Shown piece after piece: positions 23,543-33,198 of a DNA stretch of 64,000 bases. The DNA is from an uncultured Ruminococcus sp. GTDB lineage: Bacteria > Bacillota > Clostridia > Oscillospirales > Ruminococcaceae. A program made the translations under genes and the position numbers. The DNA lies in assembly GCA_934474025.1 (NCBI GenBank), contig CAKSMF010000003.1, positions 1-64,000 on the forward strand. Reading direction: 5' to 3'. Under the pieces are notes generated by a model. It had not been told where the DNA came from and ran no database searches. It saw only the letters and a program-made list of their open reading frames with translations. The first letter of the stretch is position 1; each line of letters starts with the position of its first letter.

Positions 23543-25333
23543 ATGACAGAAACAGTTGAACAAATTCTTGAGCAAGTGACAAACCAAACGAATGACACTA
23601 TTTTCGGTGTATGGTTTTTGATTGCAGTATCACTTGTATTCTTCATGCAAGCAGGATTTGCAATGGTTGAAACAGGTTTTACGAGAGCTAAGAACGCCGG
23701 AAACATTATCATGAAAAACCTTATGGATTTCTGTATAGGAACAGTTATGTTTATCCTTATAGGTTTTGGACTTTTATTAGGTGAAGATGTTTGCGGACTG
23801 ATAGGTAAACCTGGATTTGATATCTTCACAGCATATGATAATTTTGATTTCTCAAACTTTGTATTTAACTTAGTGTTCTGTGCAACAACAGCAACAATAG
23901 TTTCTGGTGCTATGGCAGAAAGAACAAAGTTCCTTTCTTATTGTGTATATTCAGGAATTATAAGTGCATTGATTTATCCTATAGAAGCACATTGGATTTG
24001 GAATAGTGACGGTTGGTTATATCAGTTAGGATTCCATGATATTTCCGGTTCATGTGCAATTCACATGGTTGGTGGTATTTCAGCACTCGTAGGTGCAACA
24101 ATTTTAGGTCCACGTATAGGAAAGTTTACAAAGACATCTGACGGTAAAGTTAAAGTAAACGCTATTCCCGGACATAACCTTACAATCGGTGCATTAGGCG
24201 TATTTATACTTTGGTTCGGTTGGTACGGATTTAACCCGGCTGCATCACAGTCTGTTGAAATGCTTGGTTCAATATTCCTTACAACAACAATTTCCCCAGC
24301 AGTTGCAACAGTAACTTGTATGATATTTACATGGCTTAAATATGGCAAGCCTGATGTTTCAATGTGTCTTAACGCTTCACTTGCCGGATTAGTCGGAATT
24401 ACTGCCGGTTGTGATGTTCTTGATGCTTTTGGTGCTATATGTGTCGGAATAGTTTCCGGACTCCTTGTATGCTTTGGCGTATGGTTCCTTGATTATGTAC
24501 TTCATGTTGATGACCCTGTAGGTGCAGTTGCCGTACATATGATGAATGGTCTCTGGGGCACTATCGCAGTAGGACTTTTTGCAACAGATAAAGCTCCTGG
24601 TTTTGCAATCGCACAGGCAGGCGGTGCAAGCAACATTTGTAACACTGGTCTTTTCTATGGCGGTGGTTTTGAACTTCTTGGTAAACAGTTACTTGGTATA
24701 CTTTCTGTAGGTTCATGGACAGCTATAACAATGATTGGTGTATTCCAGCTTATCAAACATACAATAGGACTCAGAGCTACAAAGCAGGAAGAAATTCTTG
24801 GTCTTGACGTTACAGAACATGGTCTTGTATCATCTTATGCAGACTTTGCACCAGCAATGAGTGAAGCTATGCTTGGTTATACAGAAGACGACGCAAAGAG
24901 CGTTACACACGTAACAGTTGACAAGGCTGTTAAGGTAGAAAACTACACAACACCATCACTTGATAGTGATAAGCCAAAAATGACAAAGATTGTTGCAATC
25001 TTCAAACAGCAGAAATTACAGGAATTTATATCTGCTATGGAAAAAATTGACGTAACAGGTATTACAGTAACACACGTTTTAGGTTGCGGAACACAAAAGG
25101 GTCAGACAGAATATTATCGTGGTGCAAAAATTGAAGTAAACCTTCTTCCGAAAGTAAAGGTAGAAATTGCAGTATGCTCTGTTCCGGTAAACAAAGTAAT
25201 TGATTCAGCACGTTCAGCACTTTATACCGGACACATTGGCGACGGAAAAATCTTTATCTATGATATCGAAGACGTTGTTAAAGTGCGTACAGGTGCTACA
25301 GGTTATGAAGCACTTAAAGACGAAGAGGAATAA
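23543..25333 (+). CDS. amtB: Ammonium transporter fused to a PII signalling domain
   Basis: A 596-residue protein. The first ~430 residues are an Amt/MEP channel with about 11 membrane helices (FFMQAGFAMVETGFTRAKNA, GCDVLDAFGAICVG, HMMNGLWGTIAVG). After a linker, residues ~480-596 are a complete PII (GlnB/GlnK) domain: KMTKIVAIFKQQKLQEFISA, a T-loop with KGQTEYYRGAKIEV, and GHIGDGKIFIYDIEDVVKVR. PII normally docks on AmtB as a separate protein to block ammonium flux, so the fusion gives a self-gated transporter. ATG 23543 is chosen for GGAGG spacing 8; ATG 23537 is too close. It is first in an operon with pyrG and glnN. Confidence 0.95.
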   Translation: MTETVEQILEQVTNQTNDTIFGVWFLIAVSLVFFMQAGFAMVETGFTRAKNAGNIIMKNLMDFCIGTVMFILIGFGLLLGEDVCGLIGKPGFDIFTAYDNFDFSNFVFNLVFCATTATIVSGAMAERTKFLSYCVYSGIISALIYPIEAHWIWNSDGWLYQLGFHDISGSCAIHMVGGISALVGATILGPRIGKFTKTSDGKVKVNAIPGHNLTIGALGVFILWFGWYGFNPAASQSVEMLGSIFLTTTISPAVATVTCMIFTWLKYGKPDVSMCLNASLAGLVGITAGCDVLDAFGAICVGIVSGLLVCFGVWFLDYVLHVDDPVGAVAVHMMNGLWGTIAVGLFATDKAPGFAIAQAGGASNICNTGLFYGGGFELLGKQLLGILSVGSWTAITMIGVFQLIKHTIGLRATKQEEILGLDVTEHGLVSSYADFAPAMSEAMLGYTEDDAKSVTHVTVDKAVKVENYTTPSLDSDKPKMTKIVAIFKQQKLQEFISAMEKIDVTGITVTHVLGCGTQKGQTEYYRGAKIEVNLLPKVKVEIAVCSVPVNKVIDSARSALYTGHIGDGKIFIYDIEDVVKVRTGATGYEALKDEEE

Positions 25334-25338
25334 TACAT

Positions 25339-26925
25339 ATGAAGTATATATTTGTAACGGGCGGAGTTGTTTCCGGACTTGGAAAAGGTATAACATCTGC
25401 ATCACTCGGAAGACTTCTTAAACAGCGTGGCTATAAAGTCACAATTCAGAAGTTTGACCCGTATATTAACGTTGACCCAGGTACAATGTCACCATATCAG
25501 CACGGTGAAGTCTTTGTAACAGATGACGGTGCTGAAACAGATTTAGACTTGGGTCACTATGAAAGATTTGTAGATGAAAACCTTTCAGTAAATTCCAATG
25601 TAACCACTGGTAAAATTTACTGGAATGTTATAAACAAAGAGCGTAATGGGGATTATCTGGGCGGTACCGTCCAGGTGATTCCCCACATCACCAACGAAAT
25701 TAAGAATAAAGTTTATAGTGCGGGCAGAGATGCAAATGCAGATATTGTTATTACTGAAATCGGCGGTACAGTCGGTGATATTGAATCAACACCGTTCCTT
25801 GAAGCAATAAGGCAGGTAGGAACTGAACAAGGCAGAAATAATGTAGCATATATTCATGTTACACTTGTTCCATATATAGCAGGTTCAGAAGAACTTAAAT
25901 CAAAACCTACTCAGCATTCAACTAAGGAATTGCTTTCAATAGGAATACAGCCGGATATAATTGTTTTAAGAAGCGAAATGCATATTCCTGATGATATGCG
26001 TGATAAAATAGCACTTTTCTGTAATATCAGAAAAGAAGATGTTATACAAAATCTTACAGCACCGTCATTATATGAAGTTCCATTGTGGCTGGAAAATGAA
26101 GGTCTTGCAAAATCTGTTTGTCATCATCTCGGAATCGAGGACAGGCAACCAGACCTTACAGAATGGACTGAAATGGTTCAGCGTGCTGAAAACGCTCATA
26201 AAAAAGTAACAATCGCTCTTGTTGGAAAATATGTAATTTTACATGATGCTTATTTGTCTGTTGCAGAAGCTTTACGGCATGGCGGAATAGCAAATGATGC
26301 AACAGTTGAAATAAAATGGGTAAATTCTGAGGAAGTCACCTATGAGAACGCTCCGGAAATATTTGCGGATTGCGGTGGAATAATTGTTCCGGGGGGATTC
26401 GGTAACAGAGGTATTGATGGTATGATTGAATCAATACGTTATGCCCGTGAAAATGATATCCCATTTTTTGGAATATGTCTCGGTATGCAAATGGCAGTAG
26501 TAGAGTTTGCAAGAAATGTAATGGGTATAACTGATGCTGATTCTTCAGAATTTTCTGATACTCCAAATCCCGTTATAGATATTATGGAAAATCAAAAAAA
26601 TATCTCGCAAAAAGGCGGTACAATGCGTTTAGGACTATATCCCTGTAAGCTTGCTGAAAATTCAAAATGCAGAGCAATTTATAACGATGAACTTATATAC
26701 GAAAGACATCGTCACCGCTGGGAATTCAACAACGCATACCGCACTAAAGCTATTAAAAATGGTCTTAGAATTGCTGGTGTTTCACCTGATGAAAAACTTG
26801 TGGAAATTGTTGAACTTCCTGAAAAGCGTTGGTTTGTGGGAGTGCAGTTCCACCCTGAATTTAAGTCGAGACCAAATAAACCGCATAAATTGTTTGCGGA
26901 TTTCATAAAAGCGTCATTAAATTAA
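25339..26925 (+). CDS. pyrG: CTP synthase
   Basis: The 528-residue enzyme has an N-terminal synthetase domain with a P-loop (GGVVSGLGKGITSASLGRLL) and DPYINVDPGTMSPYQHGEVF. A C-terminal class I glutaminase carries the nucleophile in FFGICLGMQMAVVEFAR (Cys ~379) and the His-Glu pair in QFHPEFKSRP. It converts UTP, glutamine and ATP to CTP. It begins five bases after the amtB-PII stop. As with purF and asnB in the divergent operon, a glutamine-consuming enzyme is placed under the leader control of nitrogen genes. Confidence 0.97.
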   Translation: MKYIFVTGGVVSGLGKGITSASLGRLLKQRGYKVTIQKFDPYINVDPGTMSPYQHGEVFVTDDGAETDLDLGHYERFVDENLSVNSNVTTGKIYWNVINKERNGDYLGGTVQVIPHITNEIKNKVYSAGRDANADIVITEIGGTVGDIESTPFLEAIRQVGTEQGRNNVAYIHVTLVPYIAGSEELKSKPTQHSTKELLSIGIQPDIIVLRSEMHIPDDMRDKIALFCNIRKEDVIQNLTAPSLYEVPLWLENEGLAKSVCHHLGIEDRQPDLTEWTEMVQRAENAHKKVTIALVGKYVILHDAYLSVAEALRHGGIANDATVEIKWVNSEEVTYENAPEIFADCGGIIVPGGFGNRGIDGMIESIRYARENDIPFFGICLGMQMAVVEFARNVMGITDADSSEFSDTPNPVIDIMENQKNISQKGGTMRLGLYPCKLAENSKCRAIYNDELIYERHRHRWEFNNAYRTKAIKNGLRIAGVSPDEKLVEIVELPEKRWFVGVQFHPEFKSRPNKPHKLFADFIKASLN

Positions 26926-26942
26926 AAACGGAGGTATTAATT

Positions 26943-29024
26943 ATGGAAAAGGTACAGGATTATTTCGGTAGTATGGTTTTTGATGAAAGAGTCATGAAAG
27001 CTGTTCTTTCACAAAAAGTCTATAAATCTCTTAAAAGAACAATTGACAGAGGAGTTCCGCTTGATATTACAGTTGCAAATGCTGTTGCTTCTGCAATGAA
27101 AGACTGGGCTGTTGAAAAGGGTGCAACTCATTATACACACTGGTTTCAGCCAGAAACAGGCGTTACTGCTGAAAAACATGATAGTTTTATAAATCCCGCT
27201 CCGGACGGAAGAGTTATAATGGAGTTTTCAGGAAAGGAACTTGTAAAAGGTGAACCTGATGCATCATCATTCCCGTCAGGCGGATTAAGAGCTACTTTTG
27301 AAGCAAGAGGTTATACAGCTTGGGACCCTACTTCATATGCATTTATTAAGGATGGTACTCTTTATATTCCTACAGCCTTTTGTTCATATACCGGTGAAGC
27401 TCTTGATAAAAAAGTACCTCTGTTGCGTTCAATGGACGCTCTTAATGTACAGGCTCTTAGAATTTTAAAGCTTTTTGGCAATAATGATGTAAGATGTGTA
27501 AAAACTTCTGTAGGTCCTGAGCAGGAATATTTCCTTGTTCCGAAAGAACTTTACGAACAGAGAAAAGACCTTATTTTAACTGGCAGAACACTTTTCGGTG
27601 CAATGCCTCCTAAGGGTCAGGAAATGGAAGACCATTATTTTGGTTCAATTAAGCCAAGGGTTGCAGAATATATGGCAGACCTTGATAAAGAACTTTGGAA
27701 ATTAGGTATTCTTGCAAAGACAAAGCACAATGAAGTTGCACCTGCACAGCATGAACTTGCTCCTATTTACAGAACAACCAATATTGCTGCTGATAACAAC
27801 CAGCTTACTATGGAAGTTATGCAGAAAGTTGCATTGAAACATGGTCTTGTATGCTTACTTCATGAAAAGCCATTTGATGGCGTAAACGGTTCAGGTAAAC
27901 ACAATAACTGGTCTATTTCAACTGATACAGGCGTTAATCTTCTTACCCCTGGGGAAACACCTTACGAAAACGCACAGTTTTTGTTATTCCTTTCAGCAGT
28001 AATAAAAGCTGTTGATGATTATCAGGATTTACTTAGACTTTCAGTTGCAACAGCCGGAAATGACCATAGACTTGGTGCAAATGAAGCTCCTCCTGCAATC
28101 ATTTCTATTTTTCTTGGCGATGAACTTTCTAAAGTTCTTGAAGCTATAGAAAATGATACTCCATATGACGGCGGTCAGAAACAGACTATGCAGTTTGGTG
28201 TAGGAGTACTTCCGGAATTCAGCAAGGATACTACAGACCGTAACAGAACTTCACCTTTTGCATTTACAGGCAATAAGTTTGAATTCAGAATGTTAGGTTC
28301 TTCAAATAGTATTTCTTGTGCTAATATTCACCTTAACGCCGGAGTTGCTGAAGTACTTAAACAGTTTGCAGATATTCTTGAAAAAGCTGATGATTTCAAT
28401 ACAGCACTTCATAGTCTTATAAAGGATACTATCAAAGAACACAAGAGAATTATTTTCAATGGCAACGGCTATGATGAAAGCTGGGTTAAAGAAGCAGAAA
28501 AAAGAGGTCTTTTGAACTTAAAGACAACTGCTGATTGTATGCCTAAATTACTCGAAAAGAAAAATATTGATATGCTTACATCTCATGGTATTTTTACAGA
28601 GAGTGAAATAAAATCAAGATGTGACATAATGCTTGAAAATTATACAAAAACTGTTAATATAGAAGCTCAGACAATGATTGACATGACTATGAAACAGATA
28701 CTTCCGGCACTTTCTGAATTTACAGGAAAACTTGCTGAAAGAGTAAATGCTAAATCCGGAATGGGTTCAGGTAATTATGAAAAACATCTTGTAAGTGAGA
28801 TTTCCGGACTTATGGACGAAATTGAAACGGCTGTTGAAGAACTTAAAAAGGCAGTATCAGAACTTAAAAAGATTGATAATGCAATTGAATCTTCTGCATT
28901 TGTTCGTGATGAAATACTTCCGAAAATGGATACCCTCCGTAAACCTGCTGACAAGGCTGAACAGCTTACTGCTGAAGAATACTGGCCTTTCCCGACTTAT
29001 GAAAAACTTCTTTTCAGTGTATGA
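26943..29024 (+). CDS. glnN: Glutamine synthetase type III
   Basis: At 693 residues it has the length and motifs of GSIII, the large dodecameric synthetase of Bacteroides, Ruminococcus and cyanobacteria. Landmarks are SSFPSGGLRATFEARGYTAW, VGPEQEYFLVPKELY, EVAPAQHELAPIYRTTN, NGSGKHNNWSIST and NEAPPAIISIFLGD. The ExE motif is intact (PEQEYF), unlike in the GSI-like protein at 15796. It is therefore the likely working ammonium-assimilating synthetase here. GGAGG lies 7-8 bases before ATG 26943. It is the last gene of the amtB-pyrG-glnN operon and is followed by a terminator. Confidence 0.96.
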   Translation: MEKVQDYFGSMVFDERVMKAVLSQKVYKSLKRTIDRGVPLDITVANAVASAMKDWAVEKGATHYTHWFQPETGVTAEKHDSFINPAPDGRVIMEFSGKELVKGEPDASSFPSGGLRATFEARGYTAWDPTSYAFIKDGTLYIPTAFCSYTGEALDKKVPLLRSMDALNVQALRILKLFGNNDVRCVKTSVGPEQEYFLVPKELYEQRKDLILTGRTLFGAMPPKGQEMEDHYFGSIKPRVAEYMADLDKELWKLGILAKTKHNEVAPAQHELAPIYRTTNIAADNNQLTMEVMQKVALKHGLVCLLHEKPFDGVNGSGKHNNWSISTDTGVNLLTPGETPYENAQFLLFLSAVIKAVDDYQDLLRLSVATAGNDHRLGANEAPPAIISIFLGDELSKVLEAIENDTPYDGGQKQTMQFGVGVLPEFSKDTTDRNRTSPFAFTGNKFEFRMLGSSNSISCANIHLNAGVAEVLKQFADILEKADDFNTALHSLIKDTIKEHKRIIFNGNGYDESWVKEAEKRGLLNLKTTADCMPKLLEKKNIDMLTSHGIFTESEIKSRCDIMLENYTKTVNIEAQTMIDMTMKQILPALSEFTGKLAERVNAKSGMGSGNYEKHLVSEISGLMDEIETAVEELKKAVSELKKIDNAIESSAFVRDEILPKMDTLRKPADKAEQLTAEEYWPFPTYEKLLFSV

Positions 29025-29042
29025 TAATCCTGTAAAAATAAA

Positions 29043-29075
29043 AAGGCTGTCATTTAATAATGACAGTCTTTTTTT
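29043..29075 (+). terminator. Terminator after glnN
   Basis: Twelve pairs (29043-29054 with 29059-29070, one G-U), a TAAT loop and a T7 run. Confidence 0.85.
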
Positions 29076-29095
29076 ATAATGATGTTTTATGTCAG

Positions 29096-30871
29096 TCAGA
29101 TGACATTGTATTCTTTCAGTAACTTTTCAATATCTGTTCCCTGAATTTTTTTGAAAATAGCTTTAAATGCTATTTTTTCAAGAAGTGTAGGATTCATTTC
29201 AGTTATTTTTTTGCCGTCACGAAGCTGAATTGTAGCATTAAGCAAATCACGTATATCATATACACTGCCCCATACTTCCGGAACTCCACGGTCAATGTCA
29301 AGTAAAGTATATACAGCTTCCATGCCTGTACGCATAGAATATTCTGTAGTGAAGATTGTATCACGTTTTGTTTCGGCAAACTGACCGAGAAATGCAAAGT
29401 TAACTGCTCCCTTTGGTACAACGTCAGGACGGTCTCCGGCAGTACGTGGCATAAAGAATGCTGTAATATACGGCATCATACAAGGAACTGTATTTGCACT
29501 GTGTTCTGCCAGTTCTTCTATTTGATTTTCAGGAACTCCTATATGATAAAGCCATTCCATGCAGATTTCTTTACCAGTGCATTCACGCATAGGTTTCTTT
29601 ACATAGTTGCCGGGTTTATCACTGAAAAGTCCATATATCCAGCCCACAAGCTGACCCTTAGGCTGTGTGCGGAACTGTGGCTGACGATTGAATGTCCAGC
29701 TAAGAAGCCAGTTGGAATCCTTAACAGTAACAATTCCTCCTGTTACTACCTTTCCGGAGAATGGGTCACGCTGACAGATATTTTTTATATATGGCACGAT
29801 TTTTTCATCAAGTGTTGTAACAGTTGCACTCATCCAGTTGCTTTGTTCCGGATTGCTACAGAATTTGTCAGGGTGACCGAATGAAGAATCTTGTTTAGCT
29901 ATTTTACGCCACATATCCCAGCCACCACCTGGTTTTATTTCTGTGTTAAATTCTGCCGGAGTATTTTGTGAACCAAGTGAAGAGTTTTCAACGCAACCGC
30001 CGTTTGTAATGAATACAAGGTCATTTTCTGTAAGGTCTATAGAATCTTCCTTGTCATCATGAATAAGAATTATCTTTTTTGCTTGTTTTTTCTCCGGAGT
30101 GATGTCAAATTCAACATTCACTACTTTTGTATTATAATGGAACTGTACATTAAAGCTTTCAAGATATTTTATCATTGGAAGTATCATTGATTCATACTGA
30201 TTGTATTTTGTAAATCTCAATGCTTTGAAATCGGGAAGACCGCCAACATGATGAATATAACGCTTGATATACAGTTTCATTTCGAGGGCACTGTGCCAGT
30301 TTTCAAATGCGAACATGGTACGCCAATAGAGCCAGAAGTTTGAATTAAGCACTTCATCATCAAAAAAATCTGTGATACGCTTATCGTAAAGCTGTTCGTC
30401 CGGAGTAAAAAACAATTTCATTATTTCCATAGCTCCCTTGTCAGAAAGACCAAACTTTCCGTCAGTGTGAGCATCTTTGCCTTGTTTTTCGGTAGCACGC
30501 ATAAGTGAATAGTTAGGGTCATGCTTATTAAGCCAGTAATACTCGTCCAGTACGCTTACTCCTTCAGTTTCGATAGACGGAATGGAACGGAATAAATCCC
30601 ACATTACCTCGAAATGATTGTCCATTTCACGTCCGCCCCTCATAACGTAACCTAAACCGGGATATTCGTATCCGTCACAAGCACCTCCGGGAATGGGTTC
30701 TTTTTCAAAAATGTGAACGTGTTCACCTTTCATTTGACCGTCTCTTACAAGATAGCAAGCTGATGTAAGTGCAGCCAGTCCTGTACCGATGATATATGCT
30801 GATTTTCTTTCAACACCCTTTGGTTTTTCCGGTCTTGCAAAAGCTTCATAATTTCCGCTTGAATAATACAT
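29096..30871 (-). CDS. ohyA: Oleate hydratase (fatty acid hydratase, MCRA family)
   Basis: 591 residues. The N-terminal FAD site is YIIGTGLAALTSACYLVRDG. Family landmarks are PIPGGACDGYEYPGLGYVMR, GGREMDNHFEVMWDLF, FAFENWHSALEMKLY, LVFITNGGCVENSSLG, FMPRTAGDRPDVVP and NFAFLGQFAETKRDTIFTTE. The enzyme adds water to cis-9 double bonds of fatty acids such as oleate, giving 10-hydroxy acids; in rumen and gut bacteria it detoxifies unsaturated fatty acids. ATG 30871 follows AGGAGG with spacing 7; the longer frame from 30901 has no such site. A TetR regulator lies upstream in the same direction. Confidence 0.95.
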   Translation of the reverse strand: MYYSSGNYEAFARPEKPKGVERKSAYIIGTGLAALTSACYLVRDGQMKGEHVHIFEKEPIPGGACDGYEYPGLGYVMRGGREMDNHFEVMWDLFRSIPSIETEGVSVLDEYYWLNKHDPNYSLMRATEKQGKDAHTDGKFGLSDKGAMEIMKLFFTPDEQLYDKRITDFFDDEVLNSNFWLYWRTMFAFENWHSALEMKLYIKRYIHHVGGLPDFKALRFTKYNQYESMILPMIKYLESFNVQFHYNTKVVNVEFDITPEKKQAKKIILIHDDKEDSIDLTENDLVFITNGGCVENSSLGSQNTPAEFNTEIKPGGGWDMWRKIAKQDSSFGHPDKFCSNPEQSNWMSATVTTLDEKIVPYIKNICQRDPFSGKVVTGGIVTVKDSNWLLSWTFNRQPQFRTQPKGQLVGWIYGLFSDKPGNYVKKPMRECTGKEICMEWLYHIGVPENQIEELAEHSANTVPCMMPYITAFFMPRTAGDRPDVVPKGAVNFAFLGQFAETKRDTIFTTEYSMRTGMEAVYTLLDIDRGVPEVWGSVYDIRDLLNATIQLRDGKKITEMNPTLLEKIAFKAIFKKIQGTDIEKLLKEYNVI

Positions 30872-30900
30872 AATACAGCCTCCTAAAATATAATATTTCA

Positions 30901-30989
30901 CTTTATAGTGTAAGAAAATCCAAATCGCTATAAAGTTTTAGTTTTTTTGTTTACAGCTATATTATATACCAAAAAAATCGATTTTACAA
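30901..30989 (-). promoter_or_regulatory. ohyA promoter with inverted-repeat operator candidate
   Basis: On the minus strand TTGTAA (30989-30984) and TATAAT (30966-30961) are 17 bases apart. About 20-50 bases downstream of the expected start, CTTTATAG (30935-30928) and its complement (30908-30901) form an 8-bp inverted repeat with a 19-base spacer, possibly an operator or an mRNA hairpin. Confidence 0.6.
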
Positions 30990-31050
30990 TAAATAAAATT
31001 GTTTCTATGATAAAAATCTTATCACAGAAATTAAACTGTATATTTTTTTA

Positions 31051-31635
31051 TCAAATAGGGCGATTTGATGTAATAGTTTTATCAGTACGGCAATTTTCAA
31101 GTGCACGTGTAATATCACCATGAATAAGATTACTTATTCTGTCAACTATTTTTTTAGGGTCAGTGTTCATATCGTTTTTTATCCATTCGAGCATTATTCC
31201 GACAAATGCGAATTTATAAAAATCAGCAATAAATTTTTTATCATCATCTCTGACTGACATATTTGCAGAACGTTCGTTTACAACGCCAATCATCAAATCA
31301 TATGTGATTTTATAAAGATAGATTTCTACTTGTTCACGGCTTACTGAACGGTAAACGTTCATGATAAATGGTTTGTTTTCCAGTACTGCATTGAAGATGT
31401 TAAGAAAACCTTGTTGCCATGTATCATAAGTTTTTTTGCCTTCTAAAGCTTTGGCAGCATCTTCTTCACACGTCCATTCAATAAGGTCATATATATCCTT
31501 GAAATGATAATAGAATGTCATACGATTAATACCACAATCATTAGCGATATCATTTATTGTTATTTTATTAAGTGGCTTTTTCAGTAGCATATTTTTAAGT
31601 GAAGTCGCAAGTGCACGTTTTGTTATTTGTGACAT
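31051..31635 (-). CDS. TetR/AcrR-family regulator
   Basis: 194 residues with an N-terminal TetR HTH (KITINDIANDCGINRMTFYY, then HFKDIYDLIEWTCEED) at ~residues 20-65 and an all-helical ligand domain of the DhaS-like group (KPFIMNVYRSVSREQVEIYL). ATG 31635 follows CCGGAGG with 6 bases spacing; the frame extends to 31659 but lacks a better start. It lies 179 bases upstream of ohyA on the same strand and probably controls it, perhaps sensing fatty acids. That assignment is from position only. The intergenic TGATAA/TTATCA repeat near 31009-31025 may be its operator or terminator. Confidence 0.88.
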   Translation of the reverse strand: MSQITKRALATSLKNMLLKKPLNKITINDIANDCGINRMTFYYHFKDIYDLIEWTCEEDAAKALEGKKTYDTWQQGFLNIFNAVLENKPFIMNVYRSVSREQVEIYLYKITYDLMIGVVNERSANMSVRDDDKKFIADFYKFAFVGIMLEWIKNDMNTDPKKIVDRISNLIHGDITRALENCRTDKTITSNRPI

Positions 31636-31815
31636 TTTTTGCCTCCGGATTAAAGACAAAACCCCACGGATTTTTAATGTGTGGTTTGCCAGATTTAATT
31701 ATATCTATATTTTATCATATGGAAAATATTTTTGCAATAAAAAGTCATAAAATATATTTGTTTATATTGACTGTTAAAGTGATTTTGTGGTATAACATGA
31801 AAGGAAATGTTGAAA

Positions 31816-32139
31816 ATGTATAAAAACATTGATAAGAAAACTAAATTTGAACTTAAAGATTTAGTAGAATACCAGAGCGGTCAGGTGGTAAGCAAAACTC
31901 TTGTTCAAAATGAAGCAGTAAGTATGACTCTTTTTTCATTTGATAAAGGTGAAGAAATATCCACTCATGTTGCCGGAGGAGATGCAATGGTAACTGTTCT
32001 TGAGGGAAAAGGAAGATTTACAGTTGCAGATGAAGTTTTTTATCTTGAACAAGGTGAAACTTTAATAATGCCAAAAGGTATTCCTCATGCTGTATACGGT
32101 GAAGAAAAATTCAAAATGCAGTTGATAGTTTCATTCTGA
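31816..32139 (+). CDS. Cupin-domain protein
   Basis: This 107-residue single-domain cupin_2 protein has motif 1 as EISTHVAGGDAMVTVLEGKG and motif 2 as GETLIMPKGIPHAVYG, both with metal-ligand positions (His, Glu, His). Start 31816 has AAGGA ten bases upstream; ATG 31807 is too close to that site. Small cupins of this type in Clostridia are typically of unknown enzymatic role. It is divergent from the TetR gene and convergent with the LysR gene, standing alone. Confidence 0.85.
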   Translation: MYKNIDKKTKFELKDLVEYQSGQVVSKTLVQNEAVSMTLFSFDKGEEISTHVAGGDAMVTVLEGKGRFTVADEVFYLEQGETLIMPKGIPHAVYGEEKFKMQLIVSF

Positions 32140-32185
32140 AAAAAATTGTTTACGTAAATATTTTTACTAATTAAAATATAATTAA

Positions 32186-32222
32186 AGCCATATCCGCTGA
32201 ATAATGGGTATGGCTGTTTTTT
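32186..32222. terminator. Bidirectional terminator between cupin and LysR genes
   Basis: AGCCATATCC (32186-32195) pairs with GGGTATGGCT (32206-32215), one G-U, followed by T7. The LysR stop codon touches its end. Confidence 0.75.
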
Positions 32223-33141
32223 AATCAGAATCTTTTTTATAATTTTTTATGTAAGTTCTTAAATGTTCCAGATAACGCAAGGCAATCTGACTTAATGGAC
32301 GGTCTATACTATGAATATATCCTATTTCCATTATTTCATCGCTTTCAAGCGGAATTGATATAATATCCGTTCCGTTAAGGTCACTGCTCAGGATTCCCGA
32401 AGAAATTGTATAACCGTTCAATCCAATAAGAAGATTGAAAAGTGTAGCACGGTCAGATACAACTATGCTTTTTGGGCTTTCATCTGTGCTGTGTAGTTCT
32501 TCCGAAAAGTAAAAGGAATTGTTCATACCTTGGTCATATGTCAATCTTGGATAATTAGTCAGGTCACTGCGTGTAACAGTTTTTCGGTCTGCGAGAGGAT
32601 TTTTACGACTTACAAAAACATGAGGGGTTGCTGTAAATTCGGATACAAATTGTAAATCCTTGTTTTTGAGAATATGCAGAATAACTTCACGATTGAATTT
32701 GCTAAGAAACAGTATTCCCAGTTCCGAACGCTGTGTATAAACGTCTTCAATAATATCATTTGTACGAAGTTCACGGAGCGAAAATTCATATTTATCTTGA
32801 TTGTATTCTTTGACAAGGGCTACAAATGCATTTACGGCAAAGGCATAATGTTGGGAAGATACAGCAAAAACTCGTCGTATAGGTTCGCTGTATTTGTAAG
32901 TTTGTTCCAGAAGTTCAGCCTGTTCAACGACTTGTCTTGCATATGAAAGAAATTTAGTTCCTTCTTCTGAAAGTATAACTCCACGATTACTGCGAAGAAA
33001 AATAGTAATTCCCATTTCCTGTTCGAGTTCAGAGACAGCCTTTGAAAGACTCGGCTGTGTGATATATAGTTTCTGTGATGCCATGGTTATAGAACCATAT
33101 TTAACAATTTGTACTATATATTTAAGTTGCTGTAAGGTCAT
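32221..33141 (-). CDS. LysR-family transcriptional regulator
   Basis: 306 residues with a typical N-terminal winged HTH (MTLQQLKYIVQIVKYGSITM, then SLSKAVSELEQEMGITIFLR) and a type 2 periplasmic-binding-like effector domain. It lies 57 bases downstream of metF in the same direction and could be read as a third gene of metE-metF, or have its own promoter in that gap. A MetR-like role is plausible from position, but nothing in the effector domain proves it. Effector unknown. Confidence 0.9.
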   Translation of the reverse strand: MTLQQLKYIVQIVKYGSITMASQKLYITQPSLSKAVSELEQEMGITIFLRSNRGVILSEEGTKFLSYARQVVEQAELLEQTYKYSEPIRRVFAVSSQHYAFAVNAFVALVKEYNQDKYEFSLRELRTNDIIEDVYTQRSELGILFLSKFNREVILHILKNKDLQFVSEFTATPHVFVSRKNPLADRKTVTRSDLTNYPRLTYDQGMNNSFYFSEELHSTDESPKSIVVSDRATLFNLLIGLNGYTISSGILSSDLNGTDIISIPLESDEIMEIGYIHSIDRPLSQIALRYLEHLRTYIKNYKKDSD

Positions 33142-33198
33142 AAAAATTCACTCCGTAAACTTTATTTCACCTTAGTATAACACATTTTTTTCTGAAAA

